Origin: Phaeosaccion multiseriatum
Taxonomy: Eukaryota > Ochrophyta, other classes
Assembly: GCA_965112735.1 (NCBI GenBank)
Contig: OZ218951.1
Location: 4,216,001 to 4,280,000, forward strand
Direction of reading: 5' to 3'
Length of the DNA stretch: 64,000 bases
The number at the start of each line of letters is the position of its first letter. Within the stretch, counting starts at the first letter, position 1. A program made the position numbers and the translations under genes. Below are positions 38,547-50,732 of this stretch, one piece after another. The notes under the pieces are model-generated. The model saw only the letters and a list, made by a program, of their open reading frames with translations. It had not been told where the DNA came from and made no database searches.

Positions 38547-40159
38547 GTCTCACCCGGCTGACGTTCTGCATGAGTTGCTTCTGCTCCCTCCTGCTCTTGT
38601 CTTGGAAGAAGCGGCAGAAGGTGTACCAGAACATGTATGCCGTCAGCCGCTGACTCGCAGACGTCATGGCATAGTGCTGTGTAAAGGAACATGGACATAG
38701 TATAGAGGTGTGTGGGCAGAGCAAGAGAGCAGAGAGCAGAGCAGAGGCGTGTGGGTACGGTGGAACAGAGGCATCATGTGCAGGGCACAGCAGCGCAAGA
38801 GCGAGGGTAGCCGATGGCAGCAGAGGGTAGGCAGATGGGAGGGAGAGAGAAGAGGAGGAGGAGGAGGAGGAGGAGGAGGAGGAGGAGGAGGAGGAGGAGG
38901 AGGAGGAGGAGGAGGAGGTCAGAGACCACCAGTTGAAACAGATTCCAGAGGCCAGCGCACCCTCCCCATCCACCCACCCACTCGCCCGCTCACCCATCAC
39001 CACCCACCCACCCACCCACCTACCCACTGACTTACTTCATGCCCACCTATCCACCCACCCATCCACCCACCCACCTCAAAGACGCGCTGCCCCCCCGGCA
39101 GATTCATGCGCTCCACAGCATAAGAGATGAGCAGTTTGACATCCATCTGCTCGGGTCCAATGGGTATGGGGAACTTCTCCAGAGCGAACTCACGCTCGCC
39201 CTTGTTCAGGGGCTTGCTACCTGCGGGGTGAGGGTGAGGGTGGATGTGGGCGAGTATGGGTGCGGGTGTGAGTGTGGATGTGGGTGTGGGTGTGGATGTG
39301 TGTGGGTGGGTGGGAGGGCGTGGGTGTGGGTGTGAGTGGGAGAGTGCGGATGCGGGTGTGGGTGTGGGTGTGGGTGTGGGTGTGGGTGTGGGTTTCCATA
39401 CATACTTCCTACTTCAATACCCAACCAATCATGGTAATCAATCAACACACACGTATTGAAGGCTTCTGCACCAACCCACCTGTACCATCTTTGCTGCTCC
39501 CGCCGATGGTTGCGCACCCCTCCACTGTCGCTGCCTCCCCTCCTCCCCCCCCAGTCCCTCCGTATCCGCCACCCCCACCCGCCTTCCCCGTCTTTCCTCC
39601 CCCCCCGCTTCCCTCCCCAGCTTCGCCTCCTTCTCCTCCTCCTCCTTCTTCTTCGCCTCCTCCCTCCCTCTCTCGCCCCCCTCCTCGTTCTCCGTCTCCC
39701 CCTCCTCCCCCAGAACCGCTAGTCTGTACGTCCGTCGCTCCTCCTCCTGTCGCCGCTCCTGTGCCATTGCCTACCCCCCTGTCGACCCCGCCCCCCCCCC
39801 CCCCTCCTCCTCCTCCTCCTCCTCCTCCTCCTGCATCTGCGGACCACTTGCTGTCCTCTGTACACAGGGCCGAGCCGTCGTCCCCCTCCGCCTCCCCATC
39901 TGCGCTCTCCTTGATGTCCTCAGGACAGCGATAGACAAGGTCTGTGACCCCTCGTGTGACGAACGAGTCCAGATTGAGTTGTAAGCGCCGCTCCAGCACC
40001 ATCCGCTCCTGCAACAGCAACAGCAGCAGCATCAGCAGCGGCAGCACCAGCGGCAGCAGCAGTTGGTGATATGGCAGCGCAGGCCGAACCAGAAAGGCCG
40101 AGGGCCGAGGAGAAGAGCAAAAGTCAGGAGCTGCAAGACGTATAGGCGGACGAAACGCG

Positions 40160-40219
<60 letters not shown>

Positions 40220-42816
40220 TGAATCCCCATCTGTATGTATGCCCGTTGGTGGTACGCACATGTCTCCTTGACCCCTTCTTTGCGTCTACTCTCTTGGCCT
40301 TCTTCGACTTGGGCGCCGGCCTGCCCCCCTGCTTAGAGGCGTTCTTCCCGCCCGTAAAGCCGTAGCGGTTCTCAAAAGCCTCCAGCATCCTCCTCCCCGC
40401 TTCCTGCGGACGGCAGAGAGAGAGATAAAGAGAGAGAGGAGGAGGAAGAGGAGGAGGAGGAGGAGGAGGAGGAGGAGGAGGAGGAGGAGGAGAGAGAGCA
40501 CGAAGAAGCGGAGGCAGAGGCGCGAGGGGTGCAACAGGGAGGAGAGCGGCACCGAGGGGGGAGGAAGGAAGGACCGAGGGATCGACGGACGGACGGGCGG
40601 GCGGAGGGTAGACGGATGGCAGCGCAGTCAGTGATCAGTACGTTGCTCAGCCCGGAAGCATCGCACTCGACTCTCCAAGGAAAGAGAGGGAGAGGAGACA
40701 GGAGAGAGAGAGAGAGAGAGAGAGGAAGAGAGAGAGTGTGCGAGACAGAGAGAGAGACGGGGGGGGGGGTAGTAGTGAGCAGCAGCACACTTCCTGTCCA
40801 ACGCTTCGACAATAAAGACTGCCCCAACCCTTACCCACCCACCTGCTCTTTGGTGTGCCTGAAGGTGAGGCTGCTCCCCTCTGGGCCCGTGAGCCCCTCA
40901 AGGCCCGTTATACCCCCGCCCTTGCCTGCGAAGATGCTTTGGCGAGTCCTTCCGTGGGGCGCAGCGTGTGCGGGTTGTCGAGGAGTGTCCTTCGGAGTTG
41001 ACAGATAGACACGGGTGTCGGGACAGAGGGTTGGTGGGTGGGTGGGTGCGTAGGTTAGTGGTTGGTTGGTTGGTTGGTTGGTTGGGTGGGTGGATGGAAG
41101 CGTGGGTGGGTAGGTGGGTGGGTGGGTGCGTGGGTGGGTGGGTGGGTGAGTGAGTGGGTGGGTGAGTGAGCGGGTGGGAGAATGGGTGGGTGGGTAGATG
41201 GGTAGATGGATGGGTGGACGTCCCCCTCCCTCCCCTCTCCCCCCCTTCCTCACCCGTGCGTCATCGAGATGCATGCTATAGCTGTCCAGCTTGAGCGTCT
41301 TGCTGCTGCGAAAGTCTGTGGTGGCGTCCAAGTCACCCTTGCAACCCTTGTAACGGTCAATAACGATGTTGTCCAGGGTAGTGAGGTGGTTGTTCAGCAG
41401 ATCCACCATTTGGAAGATGCTGCGCTCTTTCTGGGCGAGCTTCTGGCTCACGTCTCCTTCACCCTGTGGGAGGAGGAGGAGGAGGAGGAGGAGGAAGAAG
41501 AAGAGGAGAAGGAGGAGGAAAAGAAGAAGAAGAGGAGGAGGCGACGAAGAGAGCGTTTGAATGGTATGATGGAGGTGCGTCCCTCTGTTGCCCATGTGTC
41601 TCAACTGGGGACACACAAGGCACATCGTTGCCCCGCCCTTCATGTACCTCTCTACCCACCCCACCCCATCCCGCCCATAACACATTCTCGCCCCCATCCA
41701 ATAGAAACGGAGAAGACGGCATCTCTCTTGGCCAATCGTACAACAGGACCACCAAAGGCATACCGTGCCTCAATCAGCCCTCCCCCTGACCCAGTTTGAG
41801 CCTAAGCCTGAGGCTGCAGCCCCCAGTCCTTCCCTTGGCCCCTATATGACACTAACTACAGCAGCTATTGAGGTCTGCGCCCGTCTGAGGCCAACTACAG
41901 CCATTGAATGCTGTGCCTGAGTCTGAGGCCGACCTTTTGCTTGGGATCGTTGTTGTATGCCATTTTGTTCTCCTCTTCGTCTGAGTCCTCCGAGTCGCTG
42001 TGGAAGTCCGAGCGGCCGCTCAGAGGAGTCAAGCACTGCAAGAGCCGCATGAGAGGTGGAGGGAAAGGAACAGAGGGGTGGAGGCAATTTGGAAGGGAGA
42101 GGGAGTACGGACAGCGACATGGACAGGGGCAGGGGCAGGGGCAGAGGGAAAGAGACGGATGGGAATGCGCGCCAGACAGGGCGGACACCGAAAGGAGGAG
42201 GGGGGCATCACCCTCAAAGCCGCTCCACCTCGATAGATGTCTGCTGGTAAGTGGAAACGAGCCTCGAAGAGCAATCGCCGCTCCGCCTCCTTCCCTTTTC
42301 TCATGGGGTCCCTCCCCACTCACTACTCTCCGCGATCGCCCCGCTTACCTCGAATTTGTTGCCCTTCAAGTCGTCTAGACTCACATCCCCTATCTGATCA
42401 ATGTCAATCCCAGCCATGATGGCCAGCTTCTCCACATGCGCCGACGTCTCACTGATGCTGTACCGGTCAGCCGGCATACCCTGCACCAGCCCCGCGATGG
42501 ATCTGCGCCCGGGTCTGTCCGCGGATAGATTTAACAGCGCCCCCATCCCCTCAGATGGGGCTGTTCCTGAATTTAGTTTGCCCCATCCGAAGGGGGACGA
42601 CTCTGTTGCTGCTGCCCCTGCGATTCCCTTAATGGAGATCTCCAGATCCTCCTCTAGTGGCCCTGCGGGGGGTTCATCCGAAACGCAGAGGCTTCTCGGG
42701 GATAGGGTGATCGCCAAGGGGTTCGGAAGAAGGCAGGACTCTCCTTCTTCGTCGTTGCTACCGCCATCGGCATGATCGTCCACAGCAGCAGCACCAGCGG
42801 CGTCCACCCCCGCCAT
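35306..42816 (-). CDS. FAM227-domain-like protein
   Basis: Fourteen phase-consistent exons in transcript order: 42816-42349, 42035-41934, 41463-41254, 40989-40843, 40403-40260, 40008-39486, 39220-39075, 38676-38554, 38031-37907, 37703-37643, 37257-36668, 36507-36354, 35997-35758, 35419-35306; 1048 residues. Residues about 550-685 resemble the FAM227 domain: a Phe/Trp/Tyr-rich helix (YMFWYTFCRFF), a YVEMLA segment, FFKYYPFCVASSVYWGFFYLLPGT and a following helical segment. LSPFMQDYL further on also fits. Most of the rest is low complexity, including Gly-rich exon 6 and Lys/Glu/Gly-rich exon 11. FAM227 proteins are poorly characterised and, as I recall, cilium-associated in animals. The exon 4 acceptor is AAG. 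The gene is certain; the family call is from memory of the pattern. Confidence 0.6.
35637..35756 (+). repeat. (CA)n dinucleotide array
   Basis: About 58 CA units with a few CG/AA interruptions, inside the last intron of the FAM227-like gene, directly after its donor. Confidence 0.95.
38274..38550 (+). repeat. (CT)n array
   Basis: About 280 bp of CT with C-run interruptions in intron 8 of the FAM227-like gene. On the sense strand it reads as GA next to the donor, so here it is not a pyrimidine tract. Confidence 0.95.
38849..38918 (+). repeat. (GGA)n array in FAM227-like intron 7
   Basis: About 22 GGA units; on the gene's strand a TCC tract. Confidence 0.9.
40163..40216 (+). repeat. (GT)n array in FAM227-like intron 5
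   Basis: About 26 GT units; on the sense strand a CA tract close to the donor at 40259. Confidence 0.9.
41035..41216 (+). repeat. GGTG/GGTT tetranucleotide array in FAM227-like intron 3
   Basis: GGTG, GGTT and GGTA units fill about 180 bp. On the gene strand they read CACC/AACC. Confidence 0.85.
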
Positions 42817-43536
42817 TGCTTTCCACTCCCCGTTCAACCTTGTGTAGAGCTCAAACCATCATTTACGGAGAACCACTCTGCTACTGCTGCTTCAATCACT
42901 CCTTCTGATCAGTCTTATTGTCTTCCAACATATTTTGTAGCTCTCTTTCGCTTTTATCTTCATCCCCACCTCCCCCGGCCGATGTGAAACTAGAAACTGT
43001 AACGGCAGGATAATTGGTTGTTCGGTTGTTCGACTCACAGGGAGCGATGGATTGCGCCTTCGGATAACGTGCTTGGTGCTTTGGTATCTAAGTTAACGTA
43101 AGATGGGGGCCACGTGGGAATCGTCGGTGCTGTGGAGTCCACACGGTCGAGCAGCCGTAAGAACTTGTGGTTGGTGCGGACATGCGAGCCCCGACCTCAC
43201 GAGATCTCCGCGCAAACTCAAATTCGCAGTGCGGCGACAGAATGAGCGGCCCCCTATCGGCAAGGGAGTCAACACTATCGATGTCGAGCAGCTGTATCGG
43301 ACATCAGAGCTCTGGTCTCGAGATCTCCGCACAACAAAGTAAGGGGCTGCCCTGCGTGAGCCCATTGGTGCAAACGAAAAGCTCTCCTCCTTCTTTCCCA
43401 ATCGCTGCAAGAGCCTGTAGTGAAGTCCCGGAGGTCATCAAGTGAAGGCCCCGCAACACCCACATGCTCTATGCTAGCGAGTAACACCCTTTCCCAACCC
43501 CGTCCTCACAAGGCTTCAGACCCCTCAGACCAACCG
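42817..43536. other. Spacer between FAM227-like start and HAD phosphatase stop
   Basis: 720 bp, not low-complexity. A 79-codon frame is open on the plus strand at 43103-43342 without family resemblance. An approximate duplication GAGATCTCCGC recurs at about 43200 and 43320. No gene called. Confidence 0.4.
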
Positions 43537-46064
43537 TCAAGCCGAGCCAGCCTCCGGAGCGCATCGGCTGAGGATGGCCCGAAGGCTCTCCTCCGCAGAC
43601 CCCGTGCCGTGCTCGGCCTCAGGCACGCGGAAGTGATCAGGGTCGTCGTCCACTGCCTTCTGCATGGACTGGGAGGTGATTCCCGTGAGGAAGGCGCCAC
43701 AGCCGCACAGCGAAGCCTGCAGGTGGATGGAGGCAAGCAAGCAGGTGGGCAAGCGAGCATAGGAATACAAGTAGGGTGGGTTAGGGCAGAAGGAAACTCA
43801 ACGCCCTCTCTTCCTTCTCCCTCTCTCTCATCCTCTTCTTTCCCTCCCTCTCTCCCTCCCCACTCATCGATCTCGCTTCCTTCTCTCCATCTCCTCCCCT
43901 CTCCCCTTCCCCTCGCCTCTTCCTCCCTCTCTCTCTCCCCCACTCATTGCTCTCTCTTCCTTCTCTCCCTCTCCTCTCCTCCCCCCTTCTCCTCACTTCT
44001 TCCTCCCTATCTTCCTTCCCCACTCATGGTTCTCTTCTTTCTCTCCCTCTCTCCTCTCCTCTTCTCTTCGCCTCTTCCTCTCTCTTTCCCTCCCCCCGTT
44101 TCTCATCTACCTCTCCTATCGCCCTCCCCTCCCCACTCCCCCCCCTCCTTCCCTCCCCCCCCCGCCCCCCTCCCCCTTCCCCCTCACTCACTCCCCCACC
44201 CACCATCTTGACATCGTTGTCATCGTCGCACAGCGCCGCGCATGTGTCCATAGAGACTCCGAAGCGCTTGGACAGGTACAATACGCACTGGTCCTTGCCG
44301 CTCTGCTTGGGGAAGATGTCCACCAGACCGAAGTTGGTGTTGCTCGCCAGGGCGGGATCAAGTCCCTCCAGCAGCTGCTCCGTCTTCTTCAGGTCCGGGT
44401 CATCGCCTGGTTGGGGGGGAGCGGGTGGAGGGGCGAGGGAGACAGAGACAGAGACAGAACGGACGGACAGAAAAGACAGACAGAGAATGAGAGTGAGAGT
44501 GAGTGATATCTATATATACAGATAAGACAGACAGAGAATGAGAGTCAGAGTGAGTGATACACATATACATATATATCAGACACACATATATATATATATA
44601 TCAGACATACAGACACACCTACCGAGATAGAGAGAGAGAGAGAGAGAGGGAGATAGGCATACAGAGAGAAAGACAGACGGAAGAGAGATATGGCCTCGTG
44701 ACATTTGAGAGCGGGCCCTTTGTATTGCATTACCACGAACTTCCTCTCCTTTGTCCGCTTTGCCCACAGAAGGGGGGACACAAGTACGCGAGAGCTTACC
44801 TACGTTGACCCTGATCATGGTGTAGTACGAATTAGTGTCGACCTTGCACTCCCCCCCTGGGCCGCCGTCCTTCTGAATGCTCCTGCACACGTCCCACAGC
44901 GGCCCTTGCCTGTCCCCCGCCTCCTTCTCGTCCTGGTCGGGCCCGCCGGAGCCCGAGGCGAGCTCTTTCCGCCACTCCAGGTCCTCCTCCAGCTCGCCCA
45001 CGTCAGCAGCGGTGAAGATGTCTTGATGGGAGGCAGGGATGGCAGGGGATGGCACGGGGGGATGGGCGGATGGGTGGATGGATGGGTGGGCGTGGGCGTG
45101 TAAGAGCGAATCTGACTGCAGTGCTCGTTCGGGGAATACCGAGACAAGGGGCGCGGGGAGGCATAGGCAGAGGAGGGGAGAAAGGTGAGGAAGCCAACAA
45201 GTCCCTTGAACACTTGTGCAGCTGCTCCAACCCACCTTCGTCCTGTGGCGAGGGACGCGTTTTGGGGTAAAATATGCGCCCCCCGTTTTCAATCACGTAG
45301 GCATCCGCGGCAGGCAGGCAGGCCTTGCGCCCCTCAAAGGTGCTTCCGCGCATGCCGGAGATGAGCACGAAGGTGGTGCCGCGCTGCCGGATCTTCTGCA
45401 CCAAGCGCAATGTCTCTCTACTGATCCGAGCTTTCCGGCCCGTGGAGGACGCCGGGAGGTAGATCATCTCGTCAGGCTCCTCTGGTGATGATGGTCCAAG
45501 CAGCGCCTTGGCAGCTCCGACTATGTCACAACCTGCCAAGGCTGATGCAACAGCCCCTGCTTTTGACTGCTCGTCGTAATCATAGTGGACGAGCGTACCG
45601 TCCACATCGCTGTAGACGGTCGTGATCTGAGTAGATGAGGAAGTAGTCATTGTCTCTGCTCTTGACCTGGTAGACACTGCCACTTGTTGTGCTGCGCTCT
45701 CGGCCGCCTCCCCTGCCGCTGCCACTACTGCCGCGCGCCTCCTCTTACTCGCTTCACTCCTGCTGCTGTACTCCGTCTCCGCGAGAGCGGTATTGCTGCT
45801 GCTACGGCTGTCTGTCAGCGTCTTTCTTAGAGGGAGTGTGCTGCCGGAGACGTGAAGCAAATCGGCAAGGAGAACGATTACTAAGAAGATCGCCAGGCAA
45901 ACGTTACAGGGGCCCAGTGAAAAGGCAACAATCATGAACCCTGACCTGCGCGGTTCTTGCGTGGGAAGGAAGGTGCAAAGGGTGTGCCAAGGCTGCGCAA
46001 GAGAGCCGCAGAGGTGGAACAAGTGGCGGCGTGGCGCCGCCGAATCCGAAGATCGAGACGCCAT
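43537..46064 (-). CDS. Membrane-anchored HAD-superfamily phosphatase (sucrose-phosphatase/Cof-like)
   Basis: Four in-phase exons: 46064-45236, 45021-44800, 44406-44204, 43716-43537; 477 residues. A hydrophobic helix near 45-70 (CLAIFLVIVLLADLL) suggests a signal anchor. HAD motif I is SDVDGTLVHYD (about 150-160) with both aspartates. Motif II is VLISGMRGS, followed by DAYVIENGGRIFY, typical of the IIB-cap group. Motif III lysine lies in FPKQSGKDQ and motif IV is CDDDND. ITSQSM follows as in plant and bacterial sugar-phosphate phosphatases. The catalytic set is complete. Substrate cannot be named; a phosphorylated sugar is the usual guess. The exon 2 acceptor is AAG. The transposon TIR begins only 33 bp upstream of its ATG. 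Confidence 0.9.
43800..44200 (+). repeat. CT/CCT-rich tract in the last HAD intron
   Basis: Almost 400 bp of pyrimidine with repeating CTCCTC, TCTCTC and CACTCAT blocks on the plus strand. On the sense strand it is purine-rich. Confidence 0.85.
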
Positions 46065-46599
46065 CTGTGAATAGAAGTGCGAGTTTCAGTTGGGAACGTC
46101 AAGGGGCATCGGGTGCCGTCCCCTGGCCATCCAAAAAGTCGTTACGTTTCTGGGACGCCATGGTAAGAGGCGTACTCGGAACGTCCAAAAACCCAAGGAC
46201 GTTCCGGGACGTTCGGACGTTCCCGGGACGTCCGAGCGGCGCCCGTCCGAGGCGCGTACATTAGACGGGTCGTGCTTTGGCCGAGAACGCGTGTGGACGT
46301 CCCCCGCACGGGCGCAAGTGGACGTCCCAGGGACGTGCGTGTGAGCCGGGTGGCGGAGGGGCGTGAAGCCGAGAACAGCGGGCGCGGTGTTTGGTTGGGT
46401 TTGGATAATACATTGACTTTCAAAACATCACACAGCGGTTGTGTACGTCCCTGGGACAGTACCGGGCCGACTTCCAGCCGGCGTGCTATCTGCTAGAATA
46501 CGAGCCGGCTTCAGCCGACGTGCTACCTGCTACCAGCCGGCGGCCAGTGGCGTGTTACTGGGCCCTGCGGGCCCGGTAGTTATGCTACTGGAAATGCGT

Positions 46600-48650
46600 C
46601 GGACCCACGTCAGGGGTTTGACAAGCCGCCTCTTGTCTCCCTTCCTTCATTTCGACATACGTCTCCGCGCCACTTTCTCTGCTTCATTCCGTGGGTGTTC
46701 ACTCGTCTCCTCTCTGTTGTCGCCTCTCCCTCCTCATACCACGCCAAGCTATGCTCTGCTGAGGCGGGGTTCGTTGTGCAGCCGGATGGGGGGGGGGGGG
46801 TGTTAGTGTATACTCATTCGTCTATGGTTGGGTCGTCATAGCCGTTGGGTCAGCTTCGCCGCGTCAGTCACTTCTTACCCCGCCAAATGTCCCAAATCCA
46901 CACACCTTCCATACACGTCGCTCTACTGTCCCTCCTCCGAACCCCTCTCTCTACCCTTTTCTCCATCCAGCCCGGAGGCGCCCTCTTTCGTCTTGGAGCC
47001 CTGCCTCGTCCGTCCACCCTCCTTTTGTTGCCTCCATGTTCGACTGTCGCCCCCCGTCCCGCCCAGCTACTCCGTCGAACCTCCTCACCTCTTGCTCATG
47101 GACGGGCGGAGTCTATGTCGGCCGCCAGCGTCTGTGGCCTCGGTGTGGGTCGGGGTTCAAGGAGAGACGGGGGAGGATCTCCATGGCAGCTGCGTCGATA
47201 GCCGGCGCAGAAGGGCCCATGATGAGGATGTAGTTGGAGCCGATCTCCATGGAGTATGTGGAGACGGCCCACCAGGCGGCAGACATCTTGACCAACAACC
47301 TGGGCACTGCTGCCCTCCCACCTACCTGTCTGCGGTGCCTGGATCGGTCCTCTCCAAAGCCAAGGAGGGAGATCAGCTCCTCTGTCTCTCGGAGCTGGAG
47401 CAGAACCGCACCAACGTCGGAGTGCTGCAGTACATCAGCGGAGTGTGCCGACCGGGGGTATGCTCCAGCTCCGAGAGAGAGAGGAGCTGATCTGAGTGAG
47501 GGTGCGTGGGGAGGAGGGGTTATTCGTGGGCACCTTCTGTTAAAATACTTCAGCCGGGAGACCTCGCTTCTCCGCGCACTCTCCTACTCCTTTTCTCTCC
47601 TCTCTCCACTCTATGCTGCTCGTCCTCGCCCGCCTGCCCCTCTCGCTCCGCTCTCACTCCCCAACCATCCCTCCGTACCGCCATCATCCACCATGCCTAT
47701 CCCATACTTCTCCCCAAACAACCCTCCCGCCCGTGCACTCTCTTTCATCGCAGGTCCTCTCCCTTTCGCACTCCCTGCCCCCTCTCATCCCCAAAAACTC
47801 CCCTCTTCTTGTTCCTACTTTTGGGTCTCCCCCTCCCTACCCTCCCCTCCCTCTTCGTCAAGTCCGGCTACTCCGTCCAGCCTCCTCACCTCGTGCTCTG
47901 AGACGGGCAAGGCCGATGACGGCCGTCAGTGGCTGGTCTGCGGCTTCAGCGTGGGAAGGGAGTGCAGCACAGGCGGGGGAGGGAGGGTGTGGGGGTGGGC
48001 GAGGAGGAGGTCAGTTTTGGACACTCGCCTCCTACATAAAAATACTACGGCAGGCAGACATCGCGTCTCCACACACCCTGTCCCGCCCTCTCCCAACTGT
48101 CAATGCTACTGTCGTCTTCGCCCCCCATCCCTTCCTCTCCCCACCCTCACCCTCCGACCGTCCCTTCCTCTCTCCGTCACCCACCACACCTGGCACCTGC
48201 TTCCTCCAACCCGCCCATCCGCCGTCTGTTCCCTCTTTCGTCCCAAGTCCTCCATCGTTCGCGCTTCCTGCCTCCTCCCGCACTCAGACCATCCACTCTT
48301 CCCTCATCACCTTCCTCTCCACGACACTCTCGCCTCTCCCCCATCACCCTTCCTCCTCTTGTCCCTCTGCTTACCCCCCCCCCCCCCCCTCCCCTTCGTA
48401 CCGATCCGCCCCGGAGGAGGGTGTCATGTCGCCGCGCCCCCGCTCCCTAACCCATCGCCTCTCCTCCGTCCACCGGCTTTCTCATGCGCGTGTCCATCGT
48501 GCCGCCCCTCCCCCGTAGTATCGGCTGCTGCCTACTCGGCTCCCCGCATCAAACTTGCTTCTTCCCGTCACCCACCACCATCACCCGGCCCTCCCTCTTC
48601 GCCCTCTCTCCTGCCTCTCTATCGGTAGTGCGTACATCTTGTGGCCCCTG
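46600..48650 (+). repeat. Degenerate tandem region inside transposon copy 1
   Basis: C/T-rich sequence with recurring blocks. CTACTCCGTC...CCTCCTCACCTC occurs at about 47066 and 47868. A second block, AAAATACT followed by AGAC.TCGC.TCTCC, occurs at about 47541 and 48040, a spacing of about 500 bp. Long open frames here reflect composition; I do not call a gene. Confidence 0.5.
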
Positions 48651-48907
48651 CACTGGACTCGCTTTTCGCCGTTGACGATTATTGGCTTGAAAAAAAAGGA
48701 GTAACGGTATTCTAAGAGTAATACCACCCCCCCCCCTTCATACTTTTCCTGCTTGCTTTCATCACCATGAGCGACGGTGACGGTGAGTCTGAGGGGTGAT
48801 TCCATAATGTCCCGCCCCTACTGTCGCCTCCATGAACGCCACCTCCGTACCTAGCCACCTGCCTCTTGCCCGACGCTACGGGACCTCCACCCCTGTTGGC
48901 TGTTGAA

Positions 48908-49315
48908 ATGAACCTGATCACAGTGCTGTTGCCGTTGCTGCTGCTTGCTGTTGGTGTTGCCAGGCGAGGGGGTCCAGGCTACAGTCCACCCTCTGGCGAT
49001 GAGGGGGCCGACGGCAACGGAGGAGACTGCATCTCCACACCCCTCCGACAGGGCGTTTTTGATCCAAGAACTGCAGCTGCGCTTGAGGCAGTGATTGACG
49101 CAGCCAGAGCCAGACTGGATGATATTGATGAGAGGGCCCGCTTTTCCGCCGCCATGAGACAACAAGTTTCGGCGCTGGATGGGAATCAACTCAGGGGAAC
49201 CGCCCTCTGTGGCGCAAGGGCAGCGTTACGTACACTCCCCCGCGCATACACGGAGGAATCGACTTCGCCCGAAAGGCAACCAGACCGGCAGGACGTGGGA
49301 TCAGAATATCTTTAG
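48908..49315 (+). CDS. Possible transposon-encoded protein fragment
   Basis: Open frame of 135 codons from the ATG at 48908. It begins with a hydrophobic stretch (LITVLLPLLLLAVGVA) that could be a signal sequence, or instead an intron end, since CTGTTGGTGTTGCCAG looks like an acceptor. An Ala/Arg-rich helical segment (AALEAVIDAARARLDDIDE) follows. Normal composition suggests coding use. A further likely exon, 49495-49610, lies between good splice signals (CCACAG and GGTGAGT). No family recognised. Confidence 0.35.
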   Translation: MNLITVLLPLLLLAVGVARRGGPGYSPPSGDEGADGNGGDCISTPLRQGVFDPRTAAALEAVIDAARARLDDIDERARFSAAMRQQVSALDGNQLRGTALCGARAALRTLPRAYTEESTSPERQPDRQDVGSEYL

Positions 49316-50159
49316 CGAGGATGGAGAAATGGGCCAATCTTCATGGTGAGGGAGGGCATGAGAGATAAGGAGGGATGATCAGACTGCGCCCGCCCAACCG
49401 CGCCTGTGCCCACTTCCCATACATCACACTAACCGGTACCACTCCATGCCCCCCCCCCCCCCCCCCCCCTTTCCTCGCGCCTCCGCCACAGTTTTACCAA
49501 GGGCTACATCAGAATCGGTATCGAGTCGGCCAGCAATACAGCAACTCGGATGGGCGTCCAATCGCGATGTTTAGATGTACTCCCGTGTCAACCCGGTTCA
49601 ATGGAGGTGAGTAGGCCAGGCGTGCAGGGCAGGGGCACATATGACAGGGAGCGAGAAAGCATGTTTAGACCGAAGCAGGAGACGAAGATGTGGAACATGA
49701 CGTACTCACCCAACTCCGACTCCCCGCGCCCCCCCATTCCCGCCGCCTCCCGCCCCCGCACATGGCAGACGACCATAACACATGTGATACATTTGACGAT
49801 TAAGGAGCCACGGAGATGCCCGAGACTCCTGTATAGGCACTCCAGGCCCTGTGTGACGATTTCATAGCCACGGATCAACCCGACATTGATCCAAGTGCAC
49901 TCCAGGGGGGGCCAGCACCCACCAACTCCGGGGGCAGACCCCACGAACTGTCGCCCCACCCCCTCGCGAGACCTTCTCCTTCGACTAAGGACGAAGAAGG
50001 AAGAGGAGGACAGTCGTCCACCGACGAGGGGAGCGAAGACTTGGGAGTTCCGTGTCTGAGAAGGAGAGCGACAGGGGGCGCCCAGCCATCCAGCGGGACG
50101 AAGGGGGGGGTGGCAACGCAGGCCTCCGTCTTCCACCCTCCGGGCCGAGGCCAGAAGGG

Positions 50160-50732
50160 AAATGACCCCGAAGCAAGGCGAGACGACAGCGAAGGAACGA
50201 GGGAGGGGAAAGGAGCTGCAGCAGCAGGCGGCGGGGGGGGGAGGCGGAGGAGTCGGATACGGAGGACGAAGAGGTCTCCGTGAAGTTTCGAACATCGGCC
50301 GAGGATACCAACACAAAAGCTCCGCCGGCCGAGAAGCAGCGCAGGGGGGGTAGGCAGAAAGGCAGTGAGGAGCGGGGAGGAGCCGTGGGAGAAGCGCATG
50401 AGCCACGTGAGAGGCGGGCTCGTCTCAGAGGAGATGATGGACCAAACTCGGATACACCTCTCTCTTCTCTAACCTCCGGCCCCAACGCGAGAAGACAGAA
50501 GAGGACAGGCGAGCAGCAGCAGGAGGAGGGGGCGGAGCACAAGCGGGCGAATACGGCCGGAATGGGGGCAGGGAAGGAGAAGTTGGTGAAGGCCAAAAAA
50601 GTTGGGAGCAACAAGCGCAGGCTTTCCAAGGTCAAGCCGGCCCCCGAACCCACGGGCAGGAGGAGGCAGCGGCGAGCGCCCCAGCGGTTCCGTAACGGAG
50701 CCCCTCTTCTCCCAGAAGACGAGAGCCGCTAA
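50160..50732 (+). CDS. Transposon-encoded basic/low-complexity protein, conserved with copy 2
   Basis: The same coding sequence is found inverted in copy 2 (63796-62830). Shared features are MTPKQ.ET..KERG.GKELQQQA near the start and EHKRANTA.MG.GKEK later. In this copy a G-run at about 50231-50238 shifts the frame between these two parts, so one uninterrupted product is unlikely. Compared with copy 2 it also lacks roughly 300 bp after GKEK, including the Cys-pair segment. Protein is Lys/Arg/Glu-rich and probably nuclear. Function unknown. Confidence 0.4.

Noticed and set aside
37883-39027. Long Glu/Arg-rich minus-strand frames
   Set aside because: Readthrough of the (CT)n array in FAM227-like introns; only 38676-38554 and 38031-37907 are real exons.
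47234-48628. 464-codon Pro/Ser-rich plus-strand frame
   Set aside because: Lies in the C-rich degenerate repeat of transposon copy 1; overlapping frames are equally open, which indicates composition rather than coding.
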